Source: Glycine soja
Lineage: Eukaryota; Streptophyta; Magnoliopsida; Fabales; Fabaceae
Assembly: GCF_004193775.1 (NCBI RefSeq)
Contig: NC_041004.1
Span: 29,970,411-30,034,410 of the forward strand
Direction: 5' to 3'
Length of the DNA: 64,000 nucleotides
In this document: piece after piece, positions 1 through 11,130 of the stretch
Position numbering within the stretch: position 1 is the first letter of the stretch
Layout of the letters: every line of letters begins with the position of its first letter
Notes under the pieces: model-generated
What the model saw: the letters and a program-made list of their open reading frames with translations, nothing else
What the model was told of the DNA's origin: nothing
The model's database searches: none
Program-made: the position numbers and the translations under genes

Positions 1-104
1 TCGTCATCTAAATAAATACCAAAACAATCATCCTCATTTTGGTAGAATACATCTTCAATATCTAAAGAGTTAGTGTCTTCTTTCTTTGAGGATGTACATC
101 TTCA
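1..104 (-). other. Short unidentified open stretch at the window edge
   Basis: Read on the minus strand, roughly the first 75 bases translate without a stop into an acidic segment containing NSLDIEDVFYQNEDD. I do not recognise it and it runs off the window. Sequence related to element A begins only at about 105, so this may be the end of another element or part of the host of fragment D. Confidence 0.2.
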
Positions 105-960
105 ATATCCTCTTAGCGTCAATTTTTTGTTTCCTAAATATATGTTTGCTCTATACGAATGATTTGTGCTTCCTATGACCATAACATGCCGACCTTCGAG
201 GTCTTTCTTTCTCTTTTCTTTTTGATTCATTTTTTCTTATGCATGTTTGCAAAAAACTATACATCCATCATTATCTATGAGAAAAGCTTTTTTTCTCTGT
301 ACACCTACGTTCCTATACACGAAAAAAAACTTTTTCTCTATATACACATGCATTGAAAAACTCTTTCTCTCTATACCGACATGGTCTATATAAAATCTCT
401 ATTCCTTTTCAAAGATTTCTTTTTCCTTTTTCAATATACACTCGTTGTTTATACAAAAAAATCCTTTATATACACTCATTGCTCATATACAAGAATTTCT
501 TTTCACACATTGTTTATATACAAAAACTCTTTTCACACATTGTTTATATACAAAAAAAAAATCTTTTCACACATTGTTTATATACAAAAATTCTTTTATT
601 TTCTTTATATACAGATATGACATTTTGTTCACAAAGCCTCTTTCTTTTTCTATTCTTGGCGTTATTACGACGTTTGTTCATTTTATTTTAGGATGACGTT
701 CCTAAATGAAAACTCTACACGGTTCTGGAATTTCAACAAATATTATCAACAATAATGAAATAAACACTAATGCAACAATCCAAAGAAAACGTATGCACAA
801 AACAAATGACAATTGAAAAAAAATAACAAAAAACAAACGTTAGTTCCTCAAGTCATAGAAATAAGATAACATACAAATGATAAATGATGAAACATAAAAA
901 TGAAAAGAATACGAATCTGGGGATCCCACGATCATGTGGCTCCGCATGCCCCCGGACTCT
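105..960 (-). mobile_element. Fragment D1: 3' non-coding region of a Tat/Ogre-like LTR retrotransposon
   Basis: This stretch matches 35028-35790 of element A nearly base for base, including the TATACAAAAA-rich array and the phrase CTGGGGATCCCA at the right end. In A that sequence lies just downstream of the accessory reading frame. Here it is followed at about 960 by sequence that in A lies closer to the LTR, so the order differs from A. It is a rearranged fragment without coding capacity; the small open frames are products of the array. Confidence 0.6.
470..605. repeat. Tandem array, unit about 30 bp
   Basis: Three to four imperfect copies of a unit reading approximately TTTTCACACATTGTTTATA followed by TACAAAAA. 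A related, more degenerate array is at 35340-35490 in element A. The overlapping open frames here are a consequence of the array and are not genes. Confidence 0.75.
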
Positions 961-1739
961 TGGGTCACAATAACAAAAGGTGGGGTGGTCGACAAAAGCA
1001 GGGCTTTTGCTCCTACGTATCCTCAATTTGTGATGAGGAACTCAGACCTACGTAGTTCTTGATAACTGTGAGACTAAAATAGTCTCGGTGTTTTTTCACT
1101 AAAATGCGAACATGCTTTAGTAAAGAAACAAAACCTTCAACTGATCAGAGCAACATATGATTTTTTTTATTATTATTTATTTTTTTATTTTTATTTTTAT
1201 TTTATTTTATTTTTTTTTTATTAAAAACAATGCGTCTATTGGGGAAGGAGAGTATGCTGATGAAATTTTCTCATAACCATAAATGAGATTTTGGATGTTA
1301 GCATTTTGTTTCTAAACGACCATTTAGAGGAAACACTGGGTCCAACAAAAATAGAAAAAAATCACTGAAAGTGTATTAATCTCACACAGGTAAGTGTTTT
1401 ATCCTATTTCTGAACCATAGATATGTCATGACTTGATTATGCAAATCACTTCCTATCAAATCAAAGATTGCATGCGTGATCATGGATCAATAGGACTTTT
1501 TCTTCAGATTTTTCTTTGTGGGAATTTTGGCTTTGAGTGTTCTTGGCCTTTTCCTTTTCTGTTTTTGTTTAGTGTGAGGTGAACAAGTCACCGACGCACA
1601 GAATTTTGGTTGGCAATCAAAGGGAGAGGGCCACTTTAGGTCGTGGTTTCCTTTCTTTTTTTCATTTACTTGGTGACAATTTTGTATTGTTCAGATATTG
1701 TCTGGTCCAAAGACCTTTCTGCATGTTTCTTTTGTTTTC

Positions 1740-1900
1740 TTTCGATCTTTGATCGGGAACTTTCTTTCTTTTTTGCTTTCTCCCACTCTCTGATTGGGAA
1801 TTTTCTTTTTTTTTTTTTGCTTTCTCCCACTCTTTGATTGGGAATTTTCTTTCTTTTTTTGCTTTCTCCCACTCTTTGATTGGGAATTTTACTTTTTTTT
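1740..1900. repeat. Pyrimidine-rich tandem array, unit about 42 bp
   Basis: About four copies of TTTGATTGGGAATTTTC alternating with a GCTTTCTCCCACTC block. The same array is at 50130-50325 in element B and, degenerate, at 34430-34600 in element A. Both strands show Lys/Arg-rich or Phe-rich open frames that are products of the repeat. Confidence 0.8.
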
Positions 1901-2484
1901 GTTTTCTTCCAAGGGCAAGGATTGACATTCTCACCCTGGGTCAAGGTTTATGATAAGTTGGGATTTTGGCTCAAGGCTTGTAGAACGGCTGGTCATGATA
2001 TATGTCAGGGTTTGGCCAGCGGTTCGGGGATAAAGGGGATGTCCCACATTATTTCCATGATACACATGCAACAATGATGATTAGGAAATTTTATACAAAA
2101 TTAGTCATGCATGCACCCATGCGGACACTCAAGCATCAAGTTTTTAAGGCCATGTGACACTAGGGCTCAAGATTCATTTTCCTTATTTAAGTCAACCTAG
2201 TGTTTCCAAAATATGTTCTTTTATCAATTCATGCATTCATCCGAGTCTATTTTGGGCGTTCAGGAAAATTTTCACAGCATTCACCCTTCAGGTGTATACA
2301 CATTTTTTTCAAAAACTGGTTATGATCAGTGAATTTTTCAAAAAAAAAAAAACCGGAAGTTATCTCTTTTCAAAAGCATGTTGGTTTTTTAGCTAGACAA
2401 CTTATTATTATTATTTTCTTTTTTCACTCTTTTTATCATTTGTTTATTTCTTTTTCTTGTTTGTTTTTTTTTTTCCTTTTTTTC

Positions 2485-2603
2485 ATGAGGTATTTTGCTA
2501 CCTAAACTTGTGTATATTTTTGTGAGGTATTTTTGCTATATACATGCATATCCAAGGTATCTTGCTACCTAAACATACATATATATTTTTTGTGTAAACA
2601 TAC

Positions 2604-2686
<83 letters not shown>

Positions 2687-2770
2687 GAGGTATCTTTTTG
2701 CTACATACATGCATATCTAAGGTATCTTGCTACCTAAACATACATATATATATTTTGTGAGGTATGACTA
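2485..2770. repeat. GGTATC/CATACATATA module array with (TA)n tract
   Basis: About three copies of a module of roughly 65 bp in which AAGGTATCTTGCTACCTAAA is followed by CATACATATATA and TTTTGTGAGGTAT. One copy has expanded into an uninterrupted (TA)n microsatellite at about 2617-2682. Element B carries five copies at 50896-51260 without the expansion. Confidence 0.85.
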
Positions 2771-2956
2771 CCTTTCGAGCTTGTGCTTGTTTTATTTAAA
2801 TTCCTAGGATCACGAACAACTAGGTGTGTCCTACTATGACTGGAGAAACAAAGGTGATCAAATAACAAGAAGAGATTTAAAAGGTACTAGGTTGCCTCCT
2901 AGTAGCGCTTCTTTGACGTCTTGAGCTGGACGCGTGATGACTTGTCGGTCACGGAC

Positions 2957-3560
2957 CTAGTACTTTTGCTTATCTTTGGCTTTGGACTTGGTCGCCTGCT
3001 GGTCGATCACAGGTCGTAGGCAACGCTCCAGCTTTTGTAGATGAGCTGAGGGGCTTTGGAGGTGGCGATGGTGCGTCTGTTGCCTGCTGTCGGCCATCCC
3101 AAGGCTGCTGTGGTGTCTCACCCTCCGCCTACCTGGGGACGCAGTACTTCTTGATGAAAGCTCAGTTAGTAGGGGGCTTGATGACCTTGCTGGGAGTGAC
3201 AGACACTCCATAGAACTGACAGAGGTCCATAATCAGAGCTGGAAACCCCAGGACCCTGTTGGACTTCTTCGGGTCCACTGAGTGTCTTGGGGGCGTGATC
3301 CCTACAAACAATAGATGACATCAGAAATCAGTTGAGAGATGTGCATACTAACCTATGTCATGATGGCATGAACTTGCTGGGGGGACGGGCGCCCTGTAGG
3401 ACGATTAGAGGCCCGTAAACAGAGCTGGAAACCCCAGGGCCCTGTTAGGCTCCTCCAAGTCCACTGGGTATCTTGTGGGCACGATCCCTACAAATAGTAG
3501 ATGGCATCAGAAATCAGTTGGACATAATGCATGCCTACCTATGTCGGGATGGCACAGACC
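2957..3560 (-). pseudogene. Decayed, partly duplicated accessory reading frame (plant transposon protein type)
   Basis: On the minus strand this resembles the C-terminal half of the accessory ORF of element A (35990-37048). The block around GAGCTGGAAACCCCAGG occurs twice, near 3235 and near 3420, so part of the frame was duplicated in tandem. Frameshifts and stops break both copies and nothing long remains open. Element B has the same duplicated arrangement at 51560-52050, so the duplication predates the split of the two copies. In the intact relative the function of this protein is unknown to me. Confidence 0.55.
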
Positions 3561-3869
3561 AACTGATACTTCCGTAGGGGGAGATCGGCATTACGGTCGT
3601 TGGGTAGAACGACCGTAATGCCGATCCGCACTCGTCTCTTTGCAGCGGCACAGGTGAAATCTTGCCCCGGTATGCATATTAGCTGCGTGATAACCTTCCT
3701 CTCTGGTTGTGCTTGCACAGTTGGTCGCTCCTCCAGGATCAGAGGGTGGCCCGGGAACTGATAAAAGGAAACTACTCGCCCCTTAACCGGGAGCGCAAGT
3801 CTCAGTTAAGCATTAAGGGCAGAGGAACTTAAATTCTCTTAAGGTGTGGCTATGGAGTCCACTGAAAGT

Positions 3870-4262
3870 AAGGACGCGTAGCCCTCTAAAGGCGAGGATG
3901 TGTAGTCCTCTGAAGGCAAGGACGTGTAGTCCTCTGAAGGCGAGGACGTGTAGTCCTCTAAAGGTGAGGGCGTGCAGCCCTCTGATGGCGAGGACGTGTA
4001 GTCCTCTGAAGGTGAGGGTGTGCAACCCTCTGAAGGCAAGGGCGTGCAACCCTCTGAAGGTGAAGACGTGTAGTCCTCTGAAGACGAGGACGTGTAGTCC
4101 TCTGAAGGTGAGGGCGTGCAACTCTCTGAAGGCAAGGACGTGTAGTCCTCTGAAGGTGACGATGTGCAACCCTCTGAAGGCGAGGGCGTGTAGTCCTCTG
4201 AAGGCGAGGGCGTGTAGTCCTCTGGAGGGGAGGACGTGTAGTCCTCCGAAGGCGAGGGTACT
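3870..4262. repeat. 24-bp minisatellite, about 16 copies
   Basis: Head-to-tail copies of a 24-bp unit of the form GCGAGGACGTGTAGTCCTCT plus GAAG, with GAGGGCGTGCAGCC variants. Because 24 is divisible by three, long frames with 8-residue periodicity stay open on both strands (for example a repeating RGLHVLAF). I treat these as repeat artefacts. The same array lies in the same relative place in element B (52395-52840). Confidence 0.9.
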
Positions 4263-4299
4263 AGTACCCAAGGGTCCACCCTTTTGAGAAAGCAAGAGA

Positions 4300-5500
4300 T
4301 TGACTCATTGAGAGGGCCGGTCATTCCAAATTCAAAAGATTGGACATTAGATGGAGGAAATCTTTGCAGCTAACATGATTTTTAGGGATGTTGATGCATG
4401 CAACCTTTGTCGTGAAATTTGGTAAATGCGGACTTCGTACACAACAATGCAATGTAACAGAAAGTTGTACAATGTTCATGACATTCTTTCCCTATTTTTT
4501 GATTTTGATTTTGATTTAATAATTTTTTTTGGAAAACACAGATTGACTGTCCTTTTGAAAGAGGTGATAATTCATGCAACCTTATCCTATATTTTGCAAA
4601 TCTCTCCGGGAACTCCCTCAGAGTGTATGTTCTGTTTGATTTAGTCATTTGACCATTTTGGAGTGACGGCAATGAAGTTGTTCGATGTTTAATCAATCCA
4701 TTGAAATTCCAGGGTTTGTCCCCCCCCCCCTCCCCTTTTTTGTTTAAAAACATCAACGGGTGAGAACTTTTGATCTGCCCCTATGTTCACTTGAGGTTCA
4801 TGCACGATGCCCCTCATTGTCCCAGTGTGAGGCTTTGAGGTACCAATTGTTATCTTTCGCTATGACCTTGTAGCTGGGAACCTATTAGGTGAGAACTTCT
4901 AATCTGCCCCTAGGTTCACTTGAGGTTCATGCACGATGCCCCTCATTGCCCCAGTGTAAGGCTTTGAGGTACCAATCGTTGTTTTGTTTTCACAACCTTG
5001 TAGCAAGAAAGAATGAAAGAAGCAATTGATTCTCAAAAAGGACTTTCAAGGACGATAAACGGTTGAAGGATTTTTTCAGTTGACGGATTAAGTCAAATGA
5101 CTACTATTCTTGAAAACTTACTTCTCTTTAAAAAAGACAAACTTTCTGGAATGATAAAATGAGGTCACATGAACGTCTATATTTTACTTGAAAACACAGT
5201 CAATCAAATGCTTTTTTCCTTTTTCTTTTTGAACCTTTTTGTTTTGAACTTTACTCGTTGTTTTACGGCACTCTCACCAACGTGCAAGACGAGTAATCTC
5301 TGATTCAACAGTCTTGGAAGTCAACACTCACGAGCGCAGGTCGCTTGAGCAAACAAACCATAGGCTTGCACCCACATTCCAGTGGAAGCAAAGATGTAAT
5401 TACGAGAGGATGAGGGACAAAGATGCCAAATTTATCCATTTTATTTAGCATTGTAACTATGGTTTGCAATAATGGCATAAACTTGAAAATCCTGATGAGT
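4300..5500. other. Non-coding spacer of D2 with a direct duplication of about 129 bp
   Basis: No coding sequence is recognisable. Positions about 4757-4884 and 4887-5010 are an imperfect tandem duplication sharing GGTGAGAACTT, TGCCCCTCATTG and GGCTTTGAGGTACCAAT. The same duplicated pair occurs in element B at about 53326-53540. A C-homopolymer lies near 4718-4730. The site at about 5097-5108 (CAAATGACTACTATTCTTG) is the uninterrupted counterpart of the solo-LTR insertion site in B. Confidence 0.65.
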
Positions 5501-5539
5501 CATTAGAGACATCTAACAACAGCTTTCAATATGTGTGGT

Positions 5540-5995
5540 GTCTCTTGTCAATGTCAGGACTTACATGCGATTCTCCTCAAATTTCAGCCAGCCCACATCA
5601 ATTAGACTTTGCACCTTACGCTTTGAGGTCATACAGTGCTCAATGGAATGTCCCGGAACTCCTCCATGATATGCACATGTTCAAGTCGTATCCTCGAAAA
5701 AATGGAGGTTGAGGAACCTTGGTTGGGGTTATGGCTACCATTGAATTATCGAGTGGATATGAGAGCAAGTTAGCATAGGACACCAGAATTGGGGTGAATT
5801 CTATAGGTTTTTTTTTCGCTGCAAAATTCCTTCCTTCGTTGGTGTTTTGGGTCGTGCTAAAGGTGGTGTTTAGCATTGGTTGTGTGGTAGATGGGTTTTG
5901 TGGTTGATTTAGGGATGATCTTTATGGATAACTGGGTGGTGGGTAAGGAGAAGGGTTGTTATTGGCTGAGTAATGACATAGTTGGGTTGGTGGGA
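5540..5995 (-). pseudogene. gag remnant of D2
   Basis: Minus-strand translation gives the segment containing PVSYANLL-type sequence (here ILVSYANLLSYPLDNSMVAI). It aligns with the nucleocapsid-proximal part of the B gag at 54869-55499 and, more distantly, with A gag at 44640-44730. The zinc-knuckle segment is frameshifted. Upstream gag (to the right) is missing because the fragment stops at the 5996 junction. It is a dead fragment of a structural protein gene. Confidence 0.6.
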
Positions 5996-7889
5996 AACAG
6001 TTATGCTAAGACTCAAACCTATATACAATATGGTATCATGTCAGTGAAAAACCAAGTCGGGCGCCTACGAGTACATGACAAGACAAACCACACACTAGCA
6101 AGTCAAGTCACTCTCACTAGGTAATATCATAGGGAGACCAGTCATGGTCACAGTGTTTTGCGAGAATGCTCCAACCATATGGGATCAACATAGGCTTAAA
6201 GGAGCACTCAAACCGGGTGACCCCCAAGGCCTACACTCCGAAGAGTTCGTTAGGGCCTCTCCCTCCTGATTCAGGTCCAACCCAGAAAACATTTTAGCAC
6301 ACAGACTTTATCTATGAACTATACAAAACACACAAATCCTCAATTGTTCTCAAATATTTTTAACTCATCGCCCTTTAAGGGTCTCAGCATTAACTCGTCG
6401 CCCTTAAAGGGTCTCAACATTAACTTGTCGCCCTTAAAGGGACTTAGCATTAACTCATCGCCCTTAAAAGTCTTATCATTAACTCGTCGCCCTTAAAGGG
6501 TTTTATAGTTGTGTGATTGTACAATCCACAATTTACAACTCAATGAACACAACATCTCAATCACGTGCATACTCAGTTTATCACATACACTCAATCTCAA
6601 TTACAATGGTATAATCTCAAAATAGCATGTTGTCACACCTCATGATTCATATTCACTTTACCTATGAACTATGCAATACACACAACTACTCAATTATTTT
6701 CAAAATCATTTTAACTCGTCGCGCTTGTGATTAAACTCGTCGGGTTCCCACAATGGATCTCATCACAATACTCGTTGCGCAAAACTCGTCGCCCTTAAAG
6801 GGTCTTACAGTTGTGCAATTGCACAATTCATAGCTCACAACACAATACACATCTCAATATACATGTATTTTGTCATTCATCACGTATTCAATTCACCACA
6901 TACTCACAATTTGAATAATCATTTCATATCCTCAATATAATAATTTATACAAAAGACTATCACAACCTGGGGACTAAAACCCCTCAAATAATATTACACA
7001 ATTGTTCAAAATCATAGGTCGAAATATACAAATATGAAGAGCACAATTTATCAAGCAATTCTAATCAGAACATCAATAGTTTATTTAAAATCATAAAGGA
7101 AAAATTGCAATTTAATAAACATCCCAAAATAAAACTCCAATTTAATCCTCTAAGGATCCCTACACATGTTCTCACTAACCCCCAATTGTGAATAACTCAT
7201 CCCTTACCTCTAAGCAGACTCACGTGCCATCCGACAGAGATAGCGGCATCTCTAACAGTTCCCCGAGATTCCTCCAGTTTTTCCTCCGACTTCTCTAATA
7301 GAGTTCCCAAACGTCAGAGAGACAGAAGGGATTGAAGCCTCCACTTGTACTGCCTTCATGTGATTCCTGTTTCTCCAACCAAAAACATTATCTCGCAAAT
7401 CCCAATGGTGAAAGTGTGCGTAATTGAATTTCTAAAAACATATCCAAATTTCATGAAAATCCAACGGTTAACAAAACCGCGATCATAGTTTTACTGAGAC
7501 TGTTTTTGGTTTCTGCGAGAAAAGAGAAAGCTACGGTGTGAAGGGTATTTCTCTTAGCCCCGACAAGTTTTTGCAATTCCCAACGATGAGAATTCTCAGA
7601 ATTAGGTTTCAAACGTGCTGCTAAAATTTCATCATGATCCAACACTGAATGAGTCTGAGATCATCGTTTTTCTGAGATAGGTTTGGTGGGCTGCAGGAAA
7701 AAGAAAGAGTTTTGAGAAGAGAAAAGAGAAAAACGAAAATGAGACGAAGAGGAGGGACCTGACTTAACATAGCTATTTATACCTAGGGTACTCACCCTAT
7801 TATTTGCTCTATATTTATTTATTTATTTTCCCTATTATTTGCTCTATATTTATTTATTTTATTTTTACGGAAAAAAATGGGATGTTACA
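5996..7889 (-). mobile_element. Truncated 3' LTR of element C
   Basis: The stretch matches 13292-15155 over its whole length with scattered substitutions. It ends in GGGATGTTACA, the plus-strand view of an LTR beginning TGTAACATCCC. The first roughly 600 bp present in the right-hand LTR (12689-13291) are missing; the break at 5996 falls on a short shared AACAG/AAAC. A TATA-like element read on the minus strand lies near 7768-7776. The many differences between the two C LTRs make this an old insertion. Confidence 0.85.
6361..6508. repeat. 30-bp tandem array in the left LTR of C
   Basis: Five imperfect copies of TAACTCGTCGCCCTTAAAGG followed by GTCTTAGCAT. Each contains the near-palindrome CCCTTAAAGGG. 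The right LTR has a matching five-copy array. Scattered single motifs follow at 6715-6805. Confidence 0.9.
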
Positions 7890-7910
7890 ATTCCACCCCC
7901 TTAAAAGAAG
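7890..7910 (-). other. Polypurine tract of element C
   Basis: On the minus strand the LTR start TGTAACATCCC is preceded directly by CTTTTAAGGGGGTGGAAT, a purine-rich tract of the kind that primes plus-strand DNA synthesis. This fixes the left LTR as the 3' LTR and sets the element's orientation. Confidence 0.8.
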
Positions 7911-9452
7911 TTTTGTTCCCGAAACTTTGCCGAAAATCGAGAAAAAGATATTACACATATGGTTCTCTATATCAAGTTGTGTGCCCAGTTGAAACACTTC
8001 TCCATGACTTCGATCATAAGAGTTTTCTACACTTGACGATTAATCTAGTGATCCTCGTTCCCTCAATGATAGTTTTTCATGAGTTAAGTTTTATCGCAAG
8101 AGTGACATCTCAATGATAATAGAATGTGAATGACATACTATTTGGAGTAGAATAATATCATAGGAGACACTAATAAAAATTTGAAACGAACAAACAAACA
8201 CAAGAAGGCACGACTGATCACATGGTCGACTCTTTTTTTTTAACATCGGATGGTTCAAGAAAAAAAAAGAGTTTCGAGACTCTCACGTTCTATCAATCCT
8301 AGTTCACAAATGGCTATCGAGAATACATGATTTGCCTACCCTCGGGTCTAAGCCTCTTCCTTCAACACGATATTTCTCACTTTGGTATACTTAGCTCATA
8401 ACTCTCACTTAGGTTCAAGAAATTGCAATGGTTCCACTCTAAGGTTCACTACCTGATACTTACTGGGTGCTAATTGAATAAACAAAATAGACTACTTCTC
8501 ACTTCTGTAAACTTGTTCAACTTAGGGTAATCTTGACACATTTATACTCATGCCACTCTATAACTTTGCACTTGAAGTTGAGGTTTCGACTGTAGTTTAC
8601 GATGTCTAACTCTATAACTAGGACACTGGTCACATCAAGGATTTCCTACTCAAGCTCCAACTACTAAGCTAGTTCTAACGGTTGAATCTAAACTTACAAC
8701 AAGATTGTTAAGAATTCTACCCATCTCTTCTACCTCGGATTTAACTCTTAAGGTTCTCACAACGTATCAAACTAACAGTAATGCCTCTAAAGTGTGCAAG
8801 CGAAAACCATGGCTACAAACTTTAGGTCATACGTACGATAAATCCTTTCATGAATATTGAGTTATCGAGGAAACTTAGGCCACTACTTGTCCTCATACAA
8901 GCACTCCTCTAAACTTAAAAATTATTTCAAATATTTTACTACTCCAATAAGGACCTACGCAGCTAAGATAGCACTCAACGATTTACAGTGGTCAACTTCT
9001 CTATGAACTTATGGCTTACTCCTTACAAGGATCTCACCCAAAAACTTAAACTTACTTGAGTCATCTCCAACAAGCATTAAGGTCAATCCAATGAGTCCTA
9101 AAATAACCTTTTGGTTCGACTACTAGTTAAGAGCATTTCATCTTAATCTTAGGTTTCCTCTCATCTCAAAACAACTTTTTCCCAAGAAGGATTTGTAGTT
9201 ATCTTTCACCTAGACGTAGCATACTCTAAGGGTCATCTTCATCTAACTAAAATGCATAACAAAACTCTTAGCACGAAACATGATTCCCAAGTGTCTATAA
9301 CAACCTTATGATACACACCATAATTTAACTTAACTGGAAACATACTAAACACTAATCATCGAAACCACAACAAGAGCTAACTCAGGGTGGGAGATCTTGT
9401 CACGCATTCCACGAACACATATGGGCATCGATCATATTATGACATGACCAAG

Positions 9453-11130
9453 TGTAGAAGCAAAGCTTCATGGTGAATCAAAGGTGATTCAGAGGTGTTT
9501 TGATGATAACAAAAGATGATGACAAAGGTGATGACAAAAAGCTCAAAGATCAATCAAAGAATAACTCAAGTGAATCAAAGATCAATCAAAGAACAACTCA
9601 AGTGAATCAAGAACAATTCAAGAGTTCAAGATAAGAATAAAGAAGAATTCAAGACTCAAGAAGAAAGTTTAGAGTCAAGAATCAAGATTCAAGGTTCAAG
9701 ATCTCAAGAATCAACATCAAGATTCAAGAATCAAGAGAAGGCTTAATCAAGATAAGTATGAAAAGGTTTTTCTCAAAAATTGAATAGCACATGGTTTTTC
9801 TCAAAACATGTTTACCAAAGAGTTTTTACTCTCTGGTAATCGATTACCAGATTGTTGTAATCGATTACCAGTAGCAAAATGGATTTGAAAAAGTTTTCAA
9901 ATTGAATTTTCAACGTTCCAATTAATTTCAAAAAGCTGTAATCGATTACAATATTTTGGTAATCGATTACTAGTGCCTTTGAACGTTGAAATTCAAATTC
10001 AAATGTGAAGAGTCACATCCTTTCACACAAAAGCTTTGTGTAATCGATTACACTAATTTGGTAATCAATTACCAGTGTTTGTTTCTGAATAAATCAAAAG
10101 ATGTAACTCTTCAAAAGGTTTTTGACTTTTTCAAATTGGTTTTAAGTTTTTCTAAAAGTTACAACTCTTCTAAATGGTCCTCTTGGCCAGACATGAAGGG
10201 TCTATAAAAGTAAGGCTTTGATTTGCTTTTCAATATACTTTTACACTTATTCAATCAATCCTTTACAAGCCTTGAATCTCTTTGAACTTCTTCTTCTTCT
10301 TTGTACCAAAAGCTTTCTGAAGTTTTTTGGTTTTCTAAACCTTGAAAACTTATGCTATTCATCTTTTCATTCTCTTCTCCCTTTGCCAAAAAGAATTCGC
10401 CAAGGACTAACCGCCTGAATTCTTTTTGTGTCTCTCTTCTCCCTTTTCCAAAAGAACAAAGGACTAACCGCCTGAATTCCTTTGTGTCTCCCTTCTCCCT
10501 TGTCAAAGAATTCAAAACGACACAGTCTGAGAATTCTTTTGATTCTTCCCATTCCCTTATACAAAAGTGTTCAAAGGACTAACCGCCTGAGATTTCTTTT
10601 GTATCCCCATTCACAAAGTATCAAAGTTTAACCGCCTGAGATCTTTGTCTTAACACATTGGAGGGTACATCCTTTGTGGTACAAGTAGAGGGTACATCTT
10701 CTTGGATTGTTGACTGAGAATAAGAGAGGGTACATCTCTTGTGGATCAGTTCTAGTGGAGGGTACATCCACTAGGTTCAAAGGAAACAAGGGAGGGTACA
10801 TCCCTTGTGGATCTTTGCTTGTAAAAGGATTTTTACAAGGTTGAAAGAAATCTCAAGGACCGCAAGTCGCTTGGGGACTGGATGTAGGCACGGGTTGTTG
10901 CCGAACCAGTATAAAAACTCTTGTGTGTTTGTTTTCTTCTTCCCTACTCTTTTACTTTCCGTTGTGCATTTAATTTCCATTTTTACTTTCTGTTAAGTTT
11001 CTCTTCTACTCCTCATTCTCTTAACAATTTAGTAAAAGCCTTAGAAGAGTAATTTTTAATTAGTAAAGGTTTAGGAATAATTAATTCAACCCCCCTTTCT
11101 TAATTAATTCTGAGGCCACTCGATCCAACA
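9453..11130 (+). mobile_element. Solo LTR (Copia-like, AATCGATT family)
   Basis: A 1678-bp block begins TGTAGAAGC, ends GATCCAACA and is flanked on both sides by CCAAG (9448-9452 and 11131-11135), a perfect 5-bp target duplication. There is no internal region, so this is a solo LTR left by LTR-LTR recombination. It carries six AATCGATT-centred palindromes at 9836-10075, a TATA box TATAAAAG at 10203-10210 and a repeated GGAGGGTACATC block (10660-10805). A segment near 10865-10915 resembles the inverted U5 of the Copia LTR at 17820-17890, so the two are related families. Confidence 0.92.
9836..10075. promoter_or_regulatory. Cluster of GTAATCGATTAC palindromes upstream of the LTR TATA box
   Basis: Three pairs of a 12-16 bp palindrome, GGTAATCGATTACC or GTAATCGATTAC, lie 130-370 bp upstream of TATAAAAG at 10203. 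Equivalent pairs occur in the LTRs at 18302-18525, 21261-21484 and 53876-54041. The position in U3 suggests a transcription-factor site array; the factor is unknown. Confidence 0.5.

Larger units (their letters stand above)
945..5995 (-). mobile_element. Fragment D2: internal region of a non-autonomous Tat/Ogre-like element
   Basis: The stretch is collinear with 49370-55320 of element B: a CTACGTAG hairpin module (962-1065), a pyrimidine-rich array, an AT/GGTATC module, remnants of an accessory reading frame, a 24-bp minisatellite, a non-coding spacer and a gag remnant. Coding sense is minus. No LTR is present. The right end is an abrupt junction at about 5996 with a truncated LTR of element C. 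D2 lacks the solo LTR that interrupts B at 53675, so it gives the empty-site state. Confidence 0.75.

Noticed and set aside
1662..1944. Lys-rich minus-strand frames (and 50056-50367)
   Set aside because: Translation of a pyrimidine-rich tandem array, present in several non-coding positions.
3813..4324. Long open frames of about 150-160 codons on both strands over the 24-bp array
   Set aside because: The unit length is divisible by three, so several frames stay open automatically. No non-repetitive protein context or start signal.
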